A DNA stretch of 64,000 bases from Streptomyces camelliae (GTDB lineage: Bacteria > Actinomycetota > Actinomycetes > Streptomycetales > Streptomycetaceae). The position numbers were made by a program, and so were the translations under genes. The stretch is from assembly GCF_027625935.1 (NCBI RefSeq), contig NZ_CP115300.1:5270001-5334000 (forward strand). Direction: 5' to 3'. This document shows positions 1 through 8,573 of this stretch, piece after piece. A model generated the notes under the pieces. It was not told the DNA's origin. It ran no database searches and was given only the letters and a program-made list of their open reading frames with translations. How positions within the stretch are numbered: the stretch's first letter is position 1; every line of letters starts with the position of its first letter.

Positions 1-479
1 AAGTGCGCCCGCATCCAGAACACCGCGAACGGCATGTTCAGCCCGATGAGCGGAAGGATCAGCGCCCACTGGCTGCCCAGCAGGCCCATGGTCCTGGACT
101 GTTCGTAGAGGGGGACGATCACGATCTCGTACGGCAGGGTCAGGGTGAGGACCAGCACCGTGTAGAAGACGCGGCCCAGCGGGATCTCCAGGACGGTGAT
201 CGCGTACGCGGCCATCGTCGAGATCAGGACGGCGACCGGGACGACGCCGAGCACGATGAGCGTGCTGGACTTCAGCAGCACCGTGATGTTGGCGACGTTC
301 CAGGCGTCGACGAAGTTGTGCCAGTGGGGATGCGTCGGCCAGCTCAGGCCGGAGGGGAAGGTTCCCTGCGGGGCGAGGGCCGCGCTGACCATGCTCAGCA
401 GGGGGACGACCGAGTAGAGCGCGGCTGCGGCGATCAGTACGAGTCCGGGGGCGCGGCGGCGAAGTGACGGTGCGGACAT
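1..479 (-). CDS. Carbohydrate ABC transporter permease 2 (partial)
   Basis: Inner-membrane permease of a CUT1 sugar importer (MalG/LacG type); the 3' part runs off the left edge of the window. The visible 159 residues start MSAPSLRRRAPG, have an N-terminal membrane segment, then further hydrophobic segments typical of BPD_transp_1 permeases, including the stretch around LTLPYEIVIVPLYE. The ATG at 479 lies 2 nt after the stop of the upstream permease, so the two are translationally coupled. It should form a heterodimer with that permease and receive sugar from the lipoprotein encoded first in the operon. No ATPase gene is visible; in Streptomyces such importers often share MsiK. Family is clear; substrate is not. 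Confidence 0.9.
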   Translation of the reverse strand, partial: MSAPSLRRRAPGLVLIAAAALYSVVPLLSMVSAALAPQGTFPSGLSWPTHPHWHNFVDAWNVANITVLLKSSTLIVLGVVPVAVLISTMAAYAITVLEIPLGRVFYTVLVLTLTLPYEIVIVPLYEQSRTMGLLGSQWALILPLIGLNMPFAVFWMRAH

Positions 480-481
480 GA

Positions 482-1399
482 TCACTTCTCCCGGAACAGG
501 CGCTGGAGCGGGGCGACGACGGCGATCACGATCAGCGTCAGTACGACGGCCAGTGCGGAGGCCGCGCCGAGTCGGCTGTCGTTGAAGGCCAGGTTGTAGA
601 CGGCGACTCCGGGGACCATGGTCTGGGTGCCGGGGCCGCCCTGGGTGGAGAGGTAGACGACGTCGAAGCTGGCGAGCGCGGCGATGATCGTGATGGTGAC
701 GCAGACGCCGATCTCGCTCCGCAGGCCGGGCAGGGTGACGGTCAGGAACTGGCGTATGGGTCCCGCGCCGTCGATGCGCGCCGCCTCGTACAGGCTGTTG
801 TCGATCTTTCCGATGCCGGCCAGGAGCAGCATCGTGCACAGGCCGGTGGACAGCCAGGTGCCGATGAAGCCGACCGCGGTCAGGGACCAGGTGAAGTCGG
901 CCAGCCAGGGGCGGGCCAGGGAGCCGAGGCCGATGGCGCGGAGGAGCTGGTTGACCACGCCGTTGTCGGAGTACATCCACGTCCAGGCCACGCCCGCGGC
1001 GGCGCCGGGGATGATCTGCGGCAGGAAGAGCAGGGTGCGGGCCAGGGCGCCGGTGAAGCGGCCCTGCAACTGCCGTAGTACGGAGGCGGTGATCAGGGCC
1101 AGGGTGACCGGCAGGACGGTGAAGAACAGGATCAGGTAGCAGGCGTGGAGCAGGGAGGCGAGCTGCTCGTGGTCGGTGAAGACCGCCTGGTAGTTCTTCA
1201 GGCCCACCCAGGTGGAGGCGCCGACGCCGTCCCAGTCGTAGAAGGAGTACTGGATCGACATCAGGACCGGGCGGAAGTTGAAGACGCTGTAGAAGGCGAG
1301 GGCGGGGAGGGCGAAGAGCCAGCCGGCCCATCGCCGGGCCCGGAGCCGGCGGCGGCTGCGGGCGGCGGCGCCCTCCCTCGTCGGTCGGGTCGAGGACAT
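482..1399 (-). CDS. Carbohydrate ABC transporter permease 1
   Basis: Sugar ABC permease of the MalF/LacF type, 305 aa, second gene of the importer operon. The start MSSTRPTREG is 5 nt downstream of the binding-protein stop. An Arg-rich cytoplasmic N-terminus is followed by about six membrane segments (WAGWLFALPALAFYSVF near residue 25, and so on) and the permease EAA-type loop, visible as LYEAARIDGAGPIRQF near residue 205, which contacts the ATPase. A longer open frame continues upstream antisense to the binding protein, but it has no gene-like character. The operon order binding protein-permease-permease is standard for CUT1. Substrate cannot be read from the sequence. Confidence 0.93.
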   Translation of the reverse strand: MSSTRPTREGAAARSRRRLRARRWAGWLFALPALAFYSVFNFRPVLMSIQYSFYDWDGVGASTWVGLKNYQAVFTDHEQLASLLHACYLILFFTVLPVTLALITASVLRQLQGRFTGALARTLLFLPQIIPGAAAGVAWTWMYSDNGVVNQLLRAIGLGSLARPWLADFTWSLTAVGFIGTWLSTGLCTMLLLAGIGKIDNSLYEAARIDGAGPIRQFLTVTLPGLRSEIGVCVTITIIAALASFDVVYLSTQGGPGTQTMVPGVAVYNLAFNDSRLGAASALAVVLTLIVIAVVAPLQRLFREK

Positions 1400-1404
1400 G
1401 GTGC

Positions 1405-2796
1405 TCAGCTGCTCTTGACGGCGTCGGCGTAGGTGGACTGGAGGGCCTTGACCATCGCGGCCGGTTCGACCTTGCCGGAGACCAGCAGCTGGAGCTGCTG
1501 GGTCAGCTTGGTGCCCACCGCGGGGGCGGCGTTCTGGATCCAGCTGTCGAAGCCGTTGTCGGCGGCGATGGTGGCGTAGCCGGTCTGGATCTGGTCGGTC
1601 GCGGTGCCGGACAGGGACGGCTCGGCCGGGGCGGACGTGCCGGAGGTCAGGGCCGCGTATCCGTTGGCGACGGCGACCTTCGCGGCGGCCGGCGTGGTGA
1701 GGAAGTCCAGGAACAGGCCGGCGGCGTCCTTGTTCTTCGAGCGGGCGGCGATGGAGAAGGCGAGGGTGTTGCTGGTCATGCCCGCGTACGTGCCCCCCTT
1801 CTCGGCCGGGGGCATCGGGAACACGCCGTACTTGCCCTTGAAGTTCTTGTCGATGGTCTGCGTGATCCAGCTGCCCTGGAAGAGGAACAGGCCCTTGCCG
1901 CCGGTGAACTGGCCGTACGACGCCTCCTGGTTGAGGGAGTTGACGTCGGAGGCGAAGTAGCCCGCCTTGATCCACTTCTGGAGGGTCTGGGTGGCCTCGA
2001 CGGCCGCCGGGGTGTCCAGGGTGGCGCCCGGCTTGTGGTGCACGATGTCGCTGAGCTTCTGGGCGCCCATGTGGTCGCCGAGGAGCAGGTTGTAGAGGTG
2101 GCCGATCAGACCGTCCTGGTTGGAGGCGACGATCGGGGTGATGCCGGACGCCTTCGCCTTGGCCATGACCGCTTCGAGGCCGGCGATGCTCGTGGGCACG
2201 GTCGTCATGCCGGCCTTGGCAGCCAGCTCCTTGTTGTAGAAGACGCCGACGAGGGGGCCGGCCGAGCCGCCCGCTTCGTAGAGCGAGCCGGAGCCGATCA
2301 CGCCGTTGGACACCCTGCCGGGGGCGAGCGCGGAGGCGGGGACCTTCGCGCTCCAGCCGTACGCCTTGTCGTAGGCGTCCAGGTTGGTGAGCAGGTTGTC
2401 CTTCACGCCGCCGAGGAGGTCGTACGGCTGCACGATGTCGGGCGTGGAGTCGGAGGCCAGCAGCCTCGGCAGCACGGTGTTGTAGTTGGTGTCCGCCTCG
2501 ACGCGCAGCTTGACCTTGATCTTCGGGTACGTGGCGTGGAAGGCGTCCGCCAGGCCCTGCTCGTACGTCTCCAGGCCCGCTGCGGAGAACAGGGTCAGGG
2601 TCGCCGGGGTGTTGCCGACGGCCGTGCTGACGGCGGTCGGGGTCGCGTTCGCCGAGGTGCCGGAGCCCGAGTCCGAGCCGGGTGCGCTGCACGCGGCCAG
2701 GGTGGCCAGTGCGGATGCGGCGGCGACGCCGGCCAGCGGGGCACGCAGGCGGCTGCCCGCGGTTCTGGCGGGGGAGGTGGGGTGCTGCTCAGGCAT
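1405..2796 (-). CDS. Extracellular solute-binding lipoprotein, family 1
   Basis: Lipid-anchored sugar-binding protein of the same importer, 463 aa. The N-terminus carries a signal peptide with lipobox LAAC (residues about 36-39), then a Ser/Gly linker and a mature domain of the SBP_bac_1 class, with the usual GLETYEQGLADAFHATYP opening and FLDFLTTPAAAKVAVANG near the C-terminal third. The chosen ATG has GAGGAGG seven nt upstream; an ATG five codons earlier would overlap this ribosome site. The gene heads an operon with two permeases and is divergent from a lacI gene, with a LacI-type operator (2894-2905) in its promoter region. Role: capture of a mono- or oligosaccharide at the cell surface; which one is unknown. 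Confidence 0.93.
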   Translation of the reverse strand: MPEQHPTSPARTAGSRLRAPLAGVAAASALATLAACSAPGSDSGSGTSANATPTAVSTAVGNTPATLTLFSAAGLETYEQGLADAFHATYPKIKVKLRVEADTNYNTVLPRLLASDSTPDIVQPYDLLGGVKDNLLTNLDAYDKAYGWSAKVPASALAPGRVSNGVIGSGSLYEAGGSAGPLVGVFYNKELAAKAGMTTVPTSIAGLEAVMAKAKASGITPIVASNQDGLIGHLYNLLLGDHMGAQKLSDIVHHKPGATLDTPAAVEATQTLQKWIKAGYFASDVNSLNQEASYGQFTGGKGLFLFQGSWITQTIDKNFKGKYGVFPMPPAEKGGTYAGMTSNTLAFSIAARSKNKDAAGLFLDFLTTPAAAKVAVANGYAALTSGTSAPAEPSLSGTATDQIQTGYATIAADNGFDSWIQNAAPAVGTKLTQQLQLLVSGKVEPAAMVKALQSTYADAVKSS

Positions 2797-2893
2797 GATG
2801 CCTCCTCGCATCCATGCGGCTGCCGCTCACGGTCGGCAGACAGAGATCGGTGTGCTTCTCGGACCAGGCCGCGGGGAGTGCGAAGCGGGTTTC

Positions 2894-2905
2894 GGAAGCG
2901 TTTCC
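2894..2905. promoter_or_regulatory. LacI-family operator copy 1
   Basis: GGAAGCGTTTCC, an almost perfect palindrome of the type bound by LacI/CcpA-family repressors, lies about 100 bp upstream of the binding-protein start. An identical copy sits before the divergent lacI gene. Two identical sites in one divergent promoter region suggest coordinated repression of the importer and of the repressor itself. Confidence 0.75.
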
Positions 2906-3048
2906 GTTGCCGAAAGACTGAGGTGGTCGACCACGTCTGTCAAGTAACGAAAGCGCAACATGCGTGTGACGTGCTGAAACGATCAGATGGCGGTACGGGT
3001 TGGCGGTCGAGGCTGGCGAACCCCTTCGGAAATCCTTCCGGGAATTTT

Positions 3049-3060
3049 GGAAGCGTTTCC
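3049..3060. promoter_or_regulatory. LacI-family operator copy 2
   Basis: Second copy of GGAAGCGTTTCC, 32 bp before the lacI start codon, where bound repressor would block its transcription. A related half-conserved element (TTCGGAAATCCTTCCG) lies at 3025-3040. Confidence 0.75.
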
Positions 3061-3091
3061 GAATCTCTCGCATGTGGGTTAGCCTTCCCGC

Positions 3092-4114
3092 ATGGCGCAG
3101 AGCTCCCAGAAGATCAACATGGCGGACGTGGCCCGTGCGGCCGGTGTCTCGATGGCCACCGCCTCGCGCGCGCTCAACAACGAGAGCGGTGTCGCCGAGG
3201 CCACCCGCCGCCGTGTCCTCGCGGTCGCCGAGGAGCTCTCCTACGTCGTCTCCCCCGAGGCGTCCCGCTTGGCCGGCGGCGACACCGGGCGGGTCGCGGT
3301 GGTCGTGCCGCACATCTCCCGCTGGTTCTTCGCGGCGCTGCTGGAGGGGCTGGAGTCGGTGCTGCGGGCCGCGGACCTGGACGTACTCCTGTACCACGTG
3401 GGCGGCATCGAGGACCGCCACGACTTCTTCCACCGCCTGCCGGCCCGCCGCAAGGTCGACGCCGTGGTCGTCCTGGCCTTCCCGGTCGGCGAGGAGGAAC
3501 AGCGGCGGCTGGAACTGATGGGCGTCACGGTCATCGCGGCCGGCGGCCAGCACGCGCCGTATCCGAACGTCTCCATCGACGACGAGACCGCCGGCCGCCA
3601 GGCCATGGACCACCTGCTCTTCCTGGGCCACCGACGCATCGCCATGATCGCCGCCGTCGACCCCGACCAGCCCGGCGAACTGCAACCCTCCGCCCGCTCC
3701 CACGCCTACTACGCCGCCCTGCGCGACGCGGGCATCCCCCTCGACGAACGACTCGTCGTCACCGTCGACTGGGGCGGCGACCAAGGTGCCGACGCCATGG
3801 CCAAGCTCCTCAGCCAGCCGGAGCCGCCCACCGCGGTCTACGCCCATTCCGACGAAGTCGCTCTCGGCGCGATCCGTACGCTGCGCCGGGCCGGCCTGCG
3901 CATCCCGGACGACATGTCCGTCATCGGCATCGACGACCACCCGGTCGCCGAGCTGACCGACCTGACGACGGTGCGGCAGCCGGTGCGGGAGCAGGGCGAA
4001 CTGGCCGGACACATGCTCCTGAAGATCCTGCGAGGCGAAGACACCGACCATGACGTCGTCGTGCCGACCCAGCTTGTCATCCGCGGAAGTACGGCACCGC
4101 CGCGCTCCGCGTGA
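3092..4114 (+). CDS. LacI family transcriptional regulator
   Basis: Sugar-responsive repressor, 340 aa, typical LacI length. The N-terminal helix-turn-helix is at residues 8-30 (INMADVARAAGVSMATASRALNN reads as the LacI signature) followed by the hinge, then a periplasmic-binding-like effector domain (about 65-335) with the ending VIGIDDHPVAELTDLTTVRQP characteristic of GalR/LacI proteins. It is divergent from the ABC importer operon and most likely represses it until the transported sugar binds. Two identical palindromes in the shared promoter support autoregulation. Family assignment is firm; ligand unknown. Confidence 0.95.
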   Translation: MAQSSQKINMADVARAAGVSMATASRALNNESGVAEATRRRVLAVAEELSYVVSPEASRLAGGDTGRVAVVVPHISRWFFAALLEGLESVLRAADLDVLLYHVGGIEDRHDFFHRLPARRKVDAVVVLAFPVGEEEQRRLELMGVTVIAAGGQHAPYPNVSIDDETAGRQAMDHLLFLGHRRIAMIAAVDPDQPGELQPSARSHAYYAALRDAGIPLDERLVVTVDWGGDQGADAMAKLLSQPEPPTAVYAHSDEVALGAIRTLRRAGLRIPDDMSVIGIDDHPVAELTDLTTVRQPVREQGELAGHMLLKILRGEDTDHDVVVPTQLVIRGSTAPPRSA

Positions 4115-4313
4115 CGGGGCCCGGCGAGCGCCTCGAAGGCGCCAGATGATCCAGATCGGCACCGGCCCCACCGCTCCCAGGCCTCTGCTCGGCCCGTCCG
4201 TCGGTGGCCGGTGCTGTCCGGCCGGCGTGGTCGTGGCCATGCTCGGTCCCGTCCGCGGGGGTCGGCACCTCGCCTCAAATAGCCCGATATCGCGTTCCCT
4301 GTCGGCGCGTGGG

Positions 4314-4910
4314 TCAGATCTGGCCGAGGTCGATCTCCACCGGGAAGGGGGCCGCCACCTTGAGGACGCCGGTGAACACGTCTCCGTCCCGGTAGGTCTT
4401 CGTCGCGGGGTCGAGAACGTAGGTGTACACGAGAGGTACGCCTGTCGCGGCCTGCTCGATCCGCCAGTAGAAGCCGATACCTGCCTTGGCGTACTGGTCG
4501 ACCTTCACGATCCGGTCGGTGGTCTCCGAGCCTGGCGACACCACCTCCGCGACCAGCAGCACGTGCTCAGGGCGGGTGGGAGTGATGTCGATCGTGTCTG
4601 CGCGGTACACGACGACGTCCGGGCGCAGGCCGGCGCCGGAGATCCGGGTCATCTGGTGAAGCTCGGCGCGCAGTTGGTCGCGGCCCGCGTCGGTGATCCG
4701 CACGGTGCGGTGGCGTTCCTGGGAGCCGGCTGCCTCGTCCGCAGGCTGGATCAGCCCGCGTCCCTCCAGTCGGGACAGCGCGCCGTAGAGACTGCCGGGA
4801 CCGAGTCTGCGGCCGGTGAGCTCTTCGATCGCGGTGTTGATGGCGTATCCGTGCAGTGGGCCGTCCGCGAGGACGGTGAGCACGAGCATCTGGGCGTCGT
4901 TGCTGTGCAT
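4314..4910 (-). CDS. PadR-like HTH fused to Uma2-type nuclease domain (chimera)
   Basis: A 198-aa protein made of two parts that normally belong to separate genes. Residues 1 to about 90 are a PadR winged-helix domain (VLADGPLHGYAINTAIEEL, GPGSLYGALSRLEGRGLIQP). Residues about 92-198 match the C-terminal half of a Uma2/DUF820 protein of the PD-(D/E)XK fold (RPDVVV, then LLVAEVVSPGSETTDRIVK and YAKAGIGFYWRIE). The reading frame is intact across the join near 4640. The ATG at 4910 has AAGGAGG five nt upstream. PadR proteins usually repress a neighbouring transporter; here a membrane protein and a broken ABC ATPase follow divergently. It probably arose by deletion; whether the nuclease half still works is unknown, since the start of the Uma2 fold is missing. 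Confidence 0.7.
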   Translation of the reverse strand: MHSNDAQMLVLTVLADGPLHGYAINTAIEELTGRRLGPGSLYGALSRLEGRGLIQPADEAAGSQERHRTVRITDAGRDQLRAELHQMTRISGAGLRPDVVVYRADTIDITPTRPEHVLLVAEVVSPGSETTDRIVKVDQYAKAGIGFYWRIEQAATGVPLVYTYVLDPATKTYRDGDVFTGVLKVAAPFPVEIDLGQI

Positions 4911-4948
4911 GAGCCTCCTTCCTCCGATCCGCATACTACGAGCCGCGA

Positions 4949-4967
4949 TACTACTTGTCGCGTAGTA
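4949..4967. promoter_or_regulatory. Candidate PadR operator
   Basis: Inverted repeat TACTAC-N7-GTAGTA between the PadR-like gene and the divergent membrane-protein gene. A further TACTAC half-site in the same phase lies 15 bp away at 4934-4939. Position and symmetry fit autoregulation by a PadR-family repressor; no binding data. Confidence 0.5.
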
Positions 4968-4990
4968 CGAGATGCGTACCATGGCGGGCC

Positions 4991-6016
4991 ATGGAACACA
5001 TGAAGGAGAACGGCCGGGCTTCCTCGGTCGTGGTGTGGGCGAGCCTCGGCGCGGCTGGTGTGTTCGAGGCGTGGACGGTGCTGGAGACCCAGGACAAGAC
5101 GGTCAGGGCGGCAAGCCCGTGGCAGGACGACCCGTACGACGTGATGGTGTCCCTGGCTCAGTTTGCGGTGCCGATGCTCGCCCTGGTGATCGCGTTACGC
5201 CTGCTCGTGTGGCGCGCGCCGGGCGGCGCGGACCGGGTGCGGCAGACGGTGCGTGCGGCGGGGGCGATGGTCACGCTGATCGGGCTCACGGTGGTGTCCG
5301 AGTGGGCCGCGGCCATCGCCAGGAAACCTGCCTCGTTCTCGGGGACATGGACATCGGTGCTGATCGGCGGGCTGGTCGTCAACTCCGTACTCACCGTGGT
5401 GGTCGCAGTGTCGCTCGTGCGAGGCCACCGACGGCACGGCTCGGCCGACCCATGGCGGCATGACTGGCTCGGCGACGCCGTCTTCCTCTGCCGACGGATA
5501 CCCGTACTGCGGCGCGGGGTCGGTCCGGACGCTGCGGTCTGGGTGCGCCGTCGCGCGATGACGGTGTTCGTCACGCTGAGCACGCTGGCCGCGGCGGCCC
5601 TCACCAGTGCGCAGGCCATCGGCGAGGGCTGGACGGATCCGCTGCTCATCGCCTGGTTCCTGATCGTCGCAGCGACCTCCAACCTCGCGTTCTGTGTGAT
5701 CAGCAACGCGGTCGCCGGATTCGTCGCACGGCTGCCGCGCACCCGGCCCCGCCGTATCGCTGAGGCATCGGCCGTCGCCGGATGTGTCGCGATCAGTGCG
5801 GCGACGGCGTTCCGTGACGCACTGTGGCCGATGTTCGGGACGGGTTCGCTGACGTCCGTACCGGCCTTGGCCGCCCTCACGCTCGGCGCCGGTCTGGTCA
5901 CGTCCCTGGTCACGGCCGCGCTCCTGCTCGTCTGCTTCCCGTACGGCTCCTCCGGCTTGCGCCGCCGATTCGGCGTGGCCGCCACTCACCTTCGACGACC
6001 GGACAAGCACCGGTGA
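4991..6016 (+). CDS. Uncharacterised multi-pass membrane protein
   Basis: About 341 aa with roughly eight hydrophobic segments spread over the full length (for example SLAQFAVPMLALVIALRLLVW, TSVLIGGLVVNSVLTVVVAVSL, VPALAALTLGAGLVTSLVTAALLL). No catalytic or transporter signature could be identified. It is divergent from the PadR-like chimera and precedes, by a few nt, an ABC ATPase gene whose ATG lies at 6028. The arrangement PadR, membrane protein, ABC ATPase suggests an export or stress system whose ATPase has since been destroyed. Start chosen at ATG 4991; ATG 5000 is an equally good alternative, as neither has a strong ribosome site. Confidence 0.7.
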   Translation: MEHMKENGRASSVVVWASLGAAGVFEAWTVLETQDKTVRAASPWQDDPYDVMVSLAQFAVPMLALVIALRLLVWRAPGGADRVRQTVRAAGAMVTLIGLTVVSEWAAAIARKPASFSGTWTSVLIGGLVVNSVLTVVVAVSLVRGHRRHGSADPWRHDWLGDAVFLCRRIPVLRRGVGPDAAVWVRRRAMTVFVTLSTLAAAALTSAQAIGEGWTDPLLIAWFLIVAATSNLAFCVISNAVAGFVARLPRTRPRRIAEASAVAGCVAISAATAFRDALWPMFGTGSLTSVPALAALTLGAGLVTSLVTAALLLVCFPYGSSGLRRRFGVAATHLRRPDKHR

Positions 6017-6027
6017 AAGGCGTGACG

Positions 6028-6655
6028 ATGCAACCGTCCACACCGCACGACCGAGCAACACCGACGATCTGCGCCCGTGAGCTGTCCGAACGGTACGGAC
6101 GCAGGCATGCTGTCAGTCGGCTCGCCTTCACCGTGGAAGCCGGCCAGATCTGCGCGCTGCTCGGCCCGAACGGGGCGGGCAAGACCTCCACGATGCGGAT
6201 GCTGGTCGGCCTGTCATCCCCGGACACCGGCAGCGCGAGCATCCTGGGCGAGCCGGTCAGCCTGGGCGCGGGAGTGCTGCGCAGGGTCGGCGTGCTCATC
6301 GACGGCCCGGCGTTCGTGCCACACCTCACCGGCCGGGCCAACCTGCGGCTCCTGTGGTCGGCGACAGGGCAGGCATGGCCGCCCCCGCGCTGGACGACGC
6401 CCTGGACCTCGCCGGGCTCGGCGAGGCGCTCGACCGTAAGGTCAAGGGCTATTCGATGGGTATGAAGCAGCGCCTGATGCCGGCCCAGGCTCTGATGCGG
6501 AAGCCGGACGTGCTGATCCTGGACGAGCCGGCCAACGGACTGGACCCCGGCGAAGTCCGGGCCCTGCGCGAGCACCTGGGGGAACTGGCCCGGCGCGGGG
6601 CCGCCGTACTCGTCTCCAGCCACCAGCTCGCCGAGGTGCAGCAACTGGCCACGCC
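6028..6655 (+). pseudogene. ABC transporter ATP-binding protein, frameshifted and truncated
   Basis: Remnant of a DrrA/CcmA-type ATPase. The first frame has Walker A (LLGPNGAGKTSTMRML) and runs to LRLLWSATGQAW. The reading then moves by one base near 6370-6385 into another frame that carries the signature YSMGMKQRL and Walker B LILDEPANGLDP, up to SSHQLAEVQQLA. After about 6655 homology ends abruptly and antisense methyltransferase sequence begins. Both a one-base shift and a 3' deletion are therefore present, and the protein should be non-functional. It followed the membrane protein at 4991 and probably energised it. Confidence 0.85.
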
Positions 6656-6850
6656 CGTCCGTAGGACCCGGCGGATCTCACCGAGCGCGGCCAGGGGATC
6701 GGCGACGTGCTGCAGGACCCGGTCGGTGCGGGCGCGGTCGGCGGTGTGGTCGGGCATCGGCAGGTCGTGGATGTCCGCGTGCCGGACGTCCACCACGGCC
6801 TCACCAGCGGTGCGAGCCCACCGAACCGCAGCCGTAGGCGCCGAGGGAGT
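6656..6850 (-). pseudogene. Class I SAM methyltransferase fragment
   Basis: The minus strand reads VDVRHADIHDLPMPDHTADRARTDRVLQHVADPLAALGEIRRVLRTG. This matches the middle of ubiE-type methyltransferases (motif II and the DPLAALGEIRRVLRPGG segment). Nothing recognisable flanks it: upstream lies the tail of the lipoprotein gene, downstream the broken ABC ATPase. It is a gene fragment left at a deletion junction. Confidence 0.7.
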
Positions 6851-6852
6851 GA

Positions 6853-7758
6853 TCAGCTGACGTGGAGGGTGATGGAGGCGGTGTGGAGGGTACCTGCGGT
6901 CTGGAATTGCAGGAACAGCCGCCAATTGCCGGAGGCGGGCAGATCGGCCATGAAGTCCAGGGTGGGCCCGCCGTGTCCGCCGGTGACCTTGTTCTGCGGG
7001 TGCAGGTGGGCGAACGCCAGGTCGCCTTGGCGGAAGGCGGTCAGGTGGGCGTAGGTGTCCAGGTAGGGCTGCAGGTCGGTGACCGGCATGCTGCTCTTGC
7101 GGACTGTCACCGTCAACGGGCTTGTCGTGCCGGCCTTCAGGTGGCCGCGCACGGTGAGGGCGTAGCCGTCGACGGTGGTTGAGGACGAGGGCGCCGGCAG
7201 GGCGGTGGTGGAGGCGGGGCCGGGGACGGTGACGGTGCGGCTGAGGACGAGATCCTGTCCCTTGCCCGGACCGTCGGCCGGGGTGAACTGGGTGAACAGG
7301 CGCCACATGCCGGGCTCAAGGGCGCTCAGCCGTGCCGTCCAGGTGCCGCCTGCGGCCATGGTGGGGTGGACGTGCTGGAATCCGGTCAGGTCCGAGCGGA
7401 TCGCGTAGAAGTGCAGCTGTTTGGTCTGGTTGACGGCGAAGTCGGTGAGCGGCCTGCCGCCGGGTGCGGTGATGGTGAACCGGTAGGTGGCCGTGGTGCC
7501 GGACGGGAGGGTGGTGGTGTGGGAGGCGAGGGTGTAGCCGTCCTGCTGGGCGGCCAGACCGTTCCCGGCGGGCATGCCGCTCATGCTGGGCATGGACATG
7601 GACGGGTGCCGGCCCTGGGCGGGCGTGGACGCTGAAGGCGGTGTGGCGGCGGGGCTCGGGGCATGGGAGCCGCCGCACGCGGCGAGCGCGAGGGGCAGAA
7701 CCCCGGCGATGCCTGCGGCGAGGACAGTGCGGGCCGTGGCCAAAAGCACGGAAAGCAT
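6853..7758 (-). CDS. Secreted lipoprotein, His/Met-containing, function unknown
   Basis: 301-aa exported lipoprotein. Signal peptide with lipobox LAAC ends near residue 28, followed by a Ser/Pro/Met/His-rich stretch (GRHPSMSMPSMSGMP) and two similar beta-rich segments containing LHFYAIRSDLTGFQHVHP (about residue 120) and AHLTAFRQGDLAFAHLHP (about 240), the latter followed by LPASGNWRLFLQFQTAG. The repeated H-x-HP motifs and Met-rich linker suggest a metal, perhaps copper, ligand; this is inference. The ATG has GGGAGGAGG about eight nt upstream. Stand-alone transcription unit. Confidence 0.75.
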   Translation of the reverse strand: MLSVLLATARTVLAAGIAGVLPLALAACGGSHAPSPAATPPSASTPAQGRHPSMSMPSMSGMPAGNGLAAQQDGYTLASHTTTLPSGTTATYRFTITAPGGRPLTDFAVNQTKQLHFYAIRSDLTGFQHVHPTMAAGGTWTARLSALEPGMWRLFTQFTPADGPGKGQDLVLSRTVTVPGPASTTALPAPSSSTTVDGYALTVRGHLKAGTTSPLTVTVRKSSMPVTDLQPYLDTYAHLTAFRQGDLAFAHLHPQNKVTGGHGGPTLDFMADLPASGNWRLFLQFQTAGTLHTASITLHVS

Positions 7759-8016
7759 GGGGTGACCTCCTCCCTGCCAGCGTCTCCCCGCCGGGTGGCA
7801 TGGGCCACCGCGGTGCGGCGGGCGGGTGGGGGGATGTCTCCTCGACGAGAGGCCCTGCCCTTGCTCCGGTGGGTGTCCGGAGATCTCTCACTGCCCTGGC
7901 CCAGCTCGCGCCCGTCCCGGGGCGACTGCCCGAGCTATGCGTTCCAACGCCCGGTCCGTCCACTCCGCCACCGCTTCGAATGTGGCGCTCAGTTGCCGAC
8001 CGATTACGATACGTAT

Positions 8017-8454
8017 GTGATCGGACTGCGGATCAAGGGGAAGGCCGTCGGGCGTTCAGGCCGCGTCGGCCTGCTGCTCGGTCTCGTCGTGATCATCGTC
8101 GTCCACCTCGCGGGCACGGTTCACGGTGCTTCCTTTGAGGAGTCGCACCTGGACGCCGTCCAGGCTGTAGGTGCGTACCACAGTGCGGATGGCGGCCACG
8201 GCGCATCAGACGCCCCGACCCCAGAGCACGACCACAAGACCGGCGGGCACATCGATCACGCCGCAGACCGGCCACGCTCTGTCTCCGCCGATGACGTCGT
8301 CGTCGAACCCGCCGCCGCCGGGCCGGCTCTGATCCCGGCTGCCACAACGGGGCCCTTCGGCACAGGCGCCACCGCTCCAGGCGACCCGCCAGGCGGCAAG
8401 GGCTCCCCGGACGGCCGGTTCACCCTCGCGCTCCACTGCATCTGGCGGCAGTAG
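8017..8454 (+). CDS. Small membrane-anchored His-rich protein
   Basis: 145-aa product from the GTG at 8017; the open frame extends upstream but without coding character. Residues about 13-33 form one hydrophobic segment ([21 protein letters not shown]), then a His/Asp/Ala-rich extracytoplasmic region ([20 protein letters not shown]) and a C-terminus ending LALHCIWRQ. Size and layout resemble the short DUF6153-type actinomycete proteins, but I cannot confirm that. It precedes the PLP-enzyme and MFS pair by about 120 nt and may be co-transcribed. Confidence 0.55.
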   Translation: MIGLRIKGKAVGRSGRVGLLLGLVVIIVVHLAGTVHGASFEESHLDAVQAVGAYHSADGGHGASDAPTPEHDHKTGGHIDHAADRPRSVSADDVVVEPAAAGPALIPAATTGPFGTGATAPGDPPGGKGSPDGRFTLALHCIWRQ

Positions 8455-8573
8455 GCACCGCCCACACCCTCCGACCCCGGCTCACACGCCGGCCGGAGGC
8501 GTGCCCGCGTGCCCCCTCGAACCGCCATCACCGCGCCCTGCGACCGTGCAGGGCGCGAAGGAGCCGTACGCCC

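Noticed and set aside
1400..2692. Upstream extension of the permease 1 reading frame to a 736-aa product
   Set aside because: The extra 430 residues lie in the wrong frame of the binding-protein gene and are Arg/Pro/Gly-rich shadow sequence; the permease start at 1399 fits spacing and homology.
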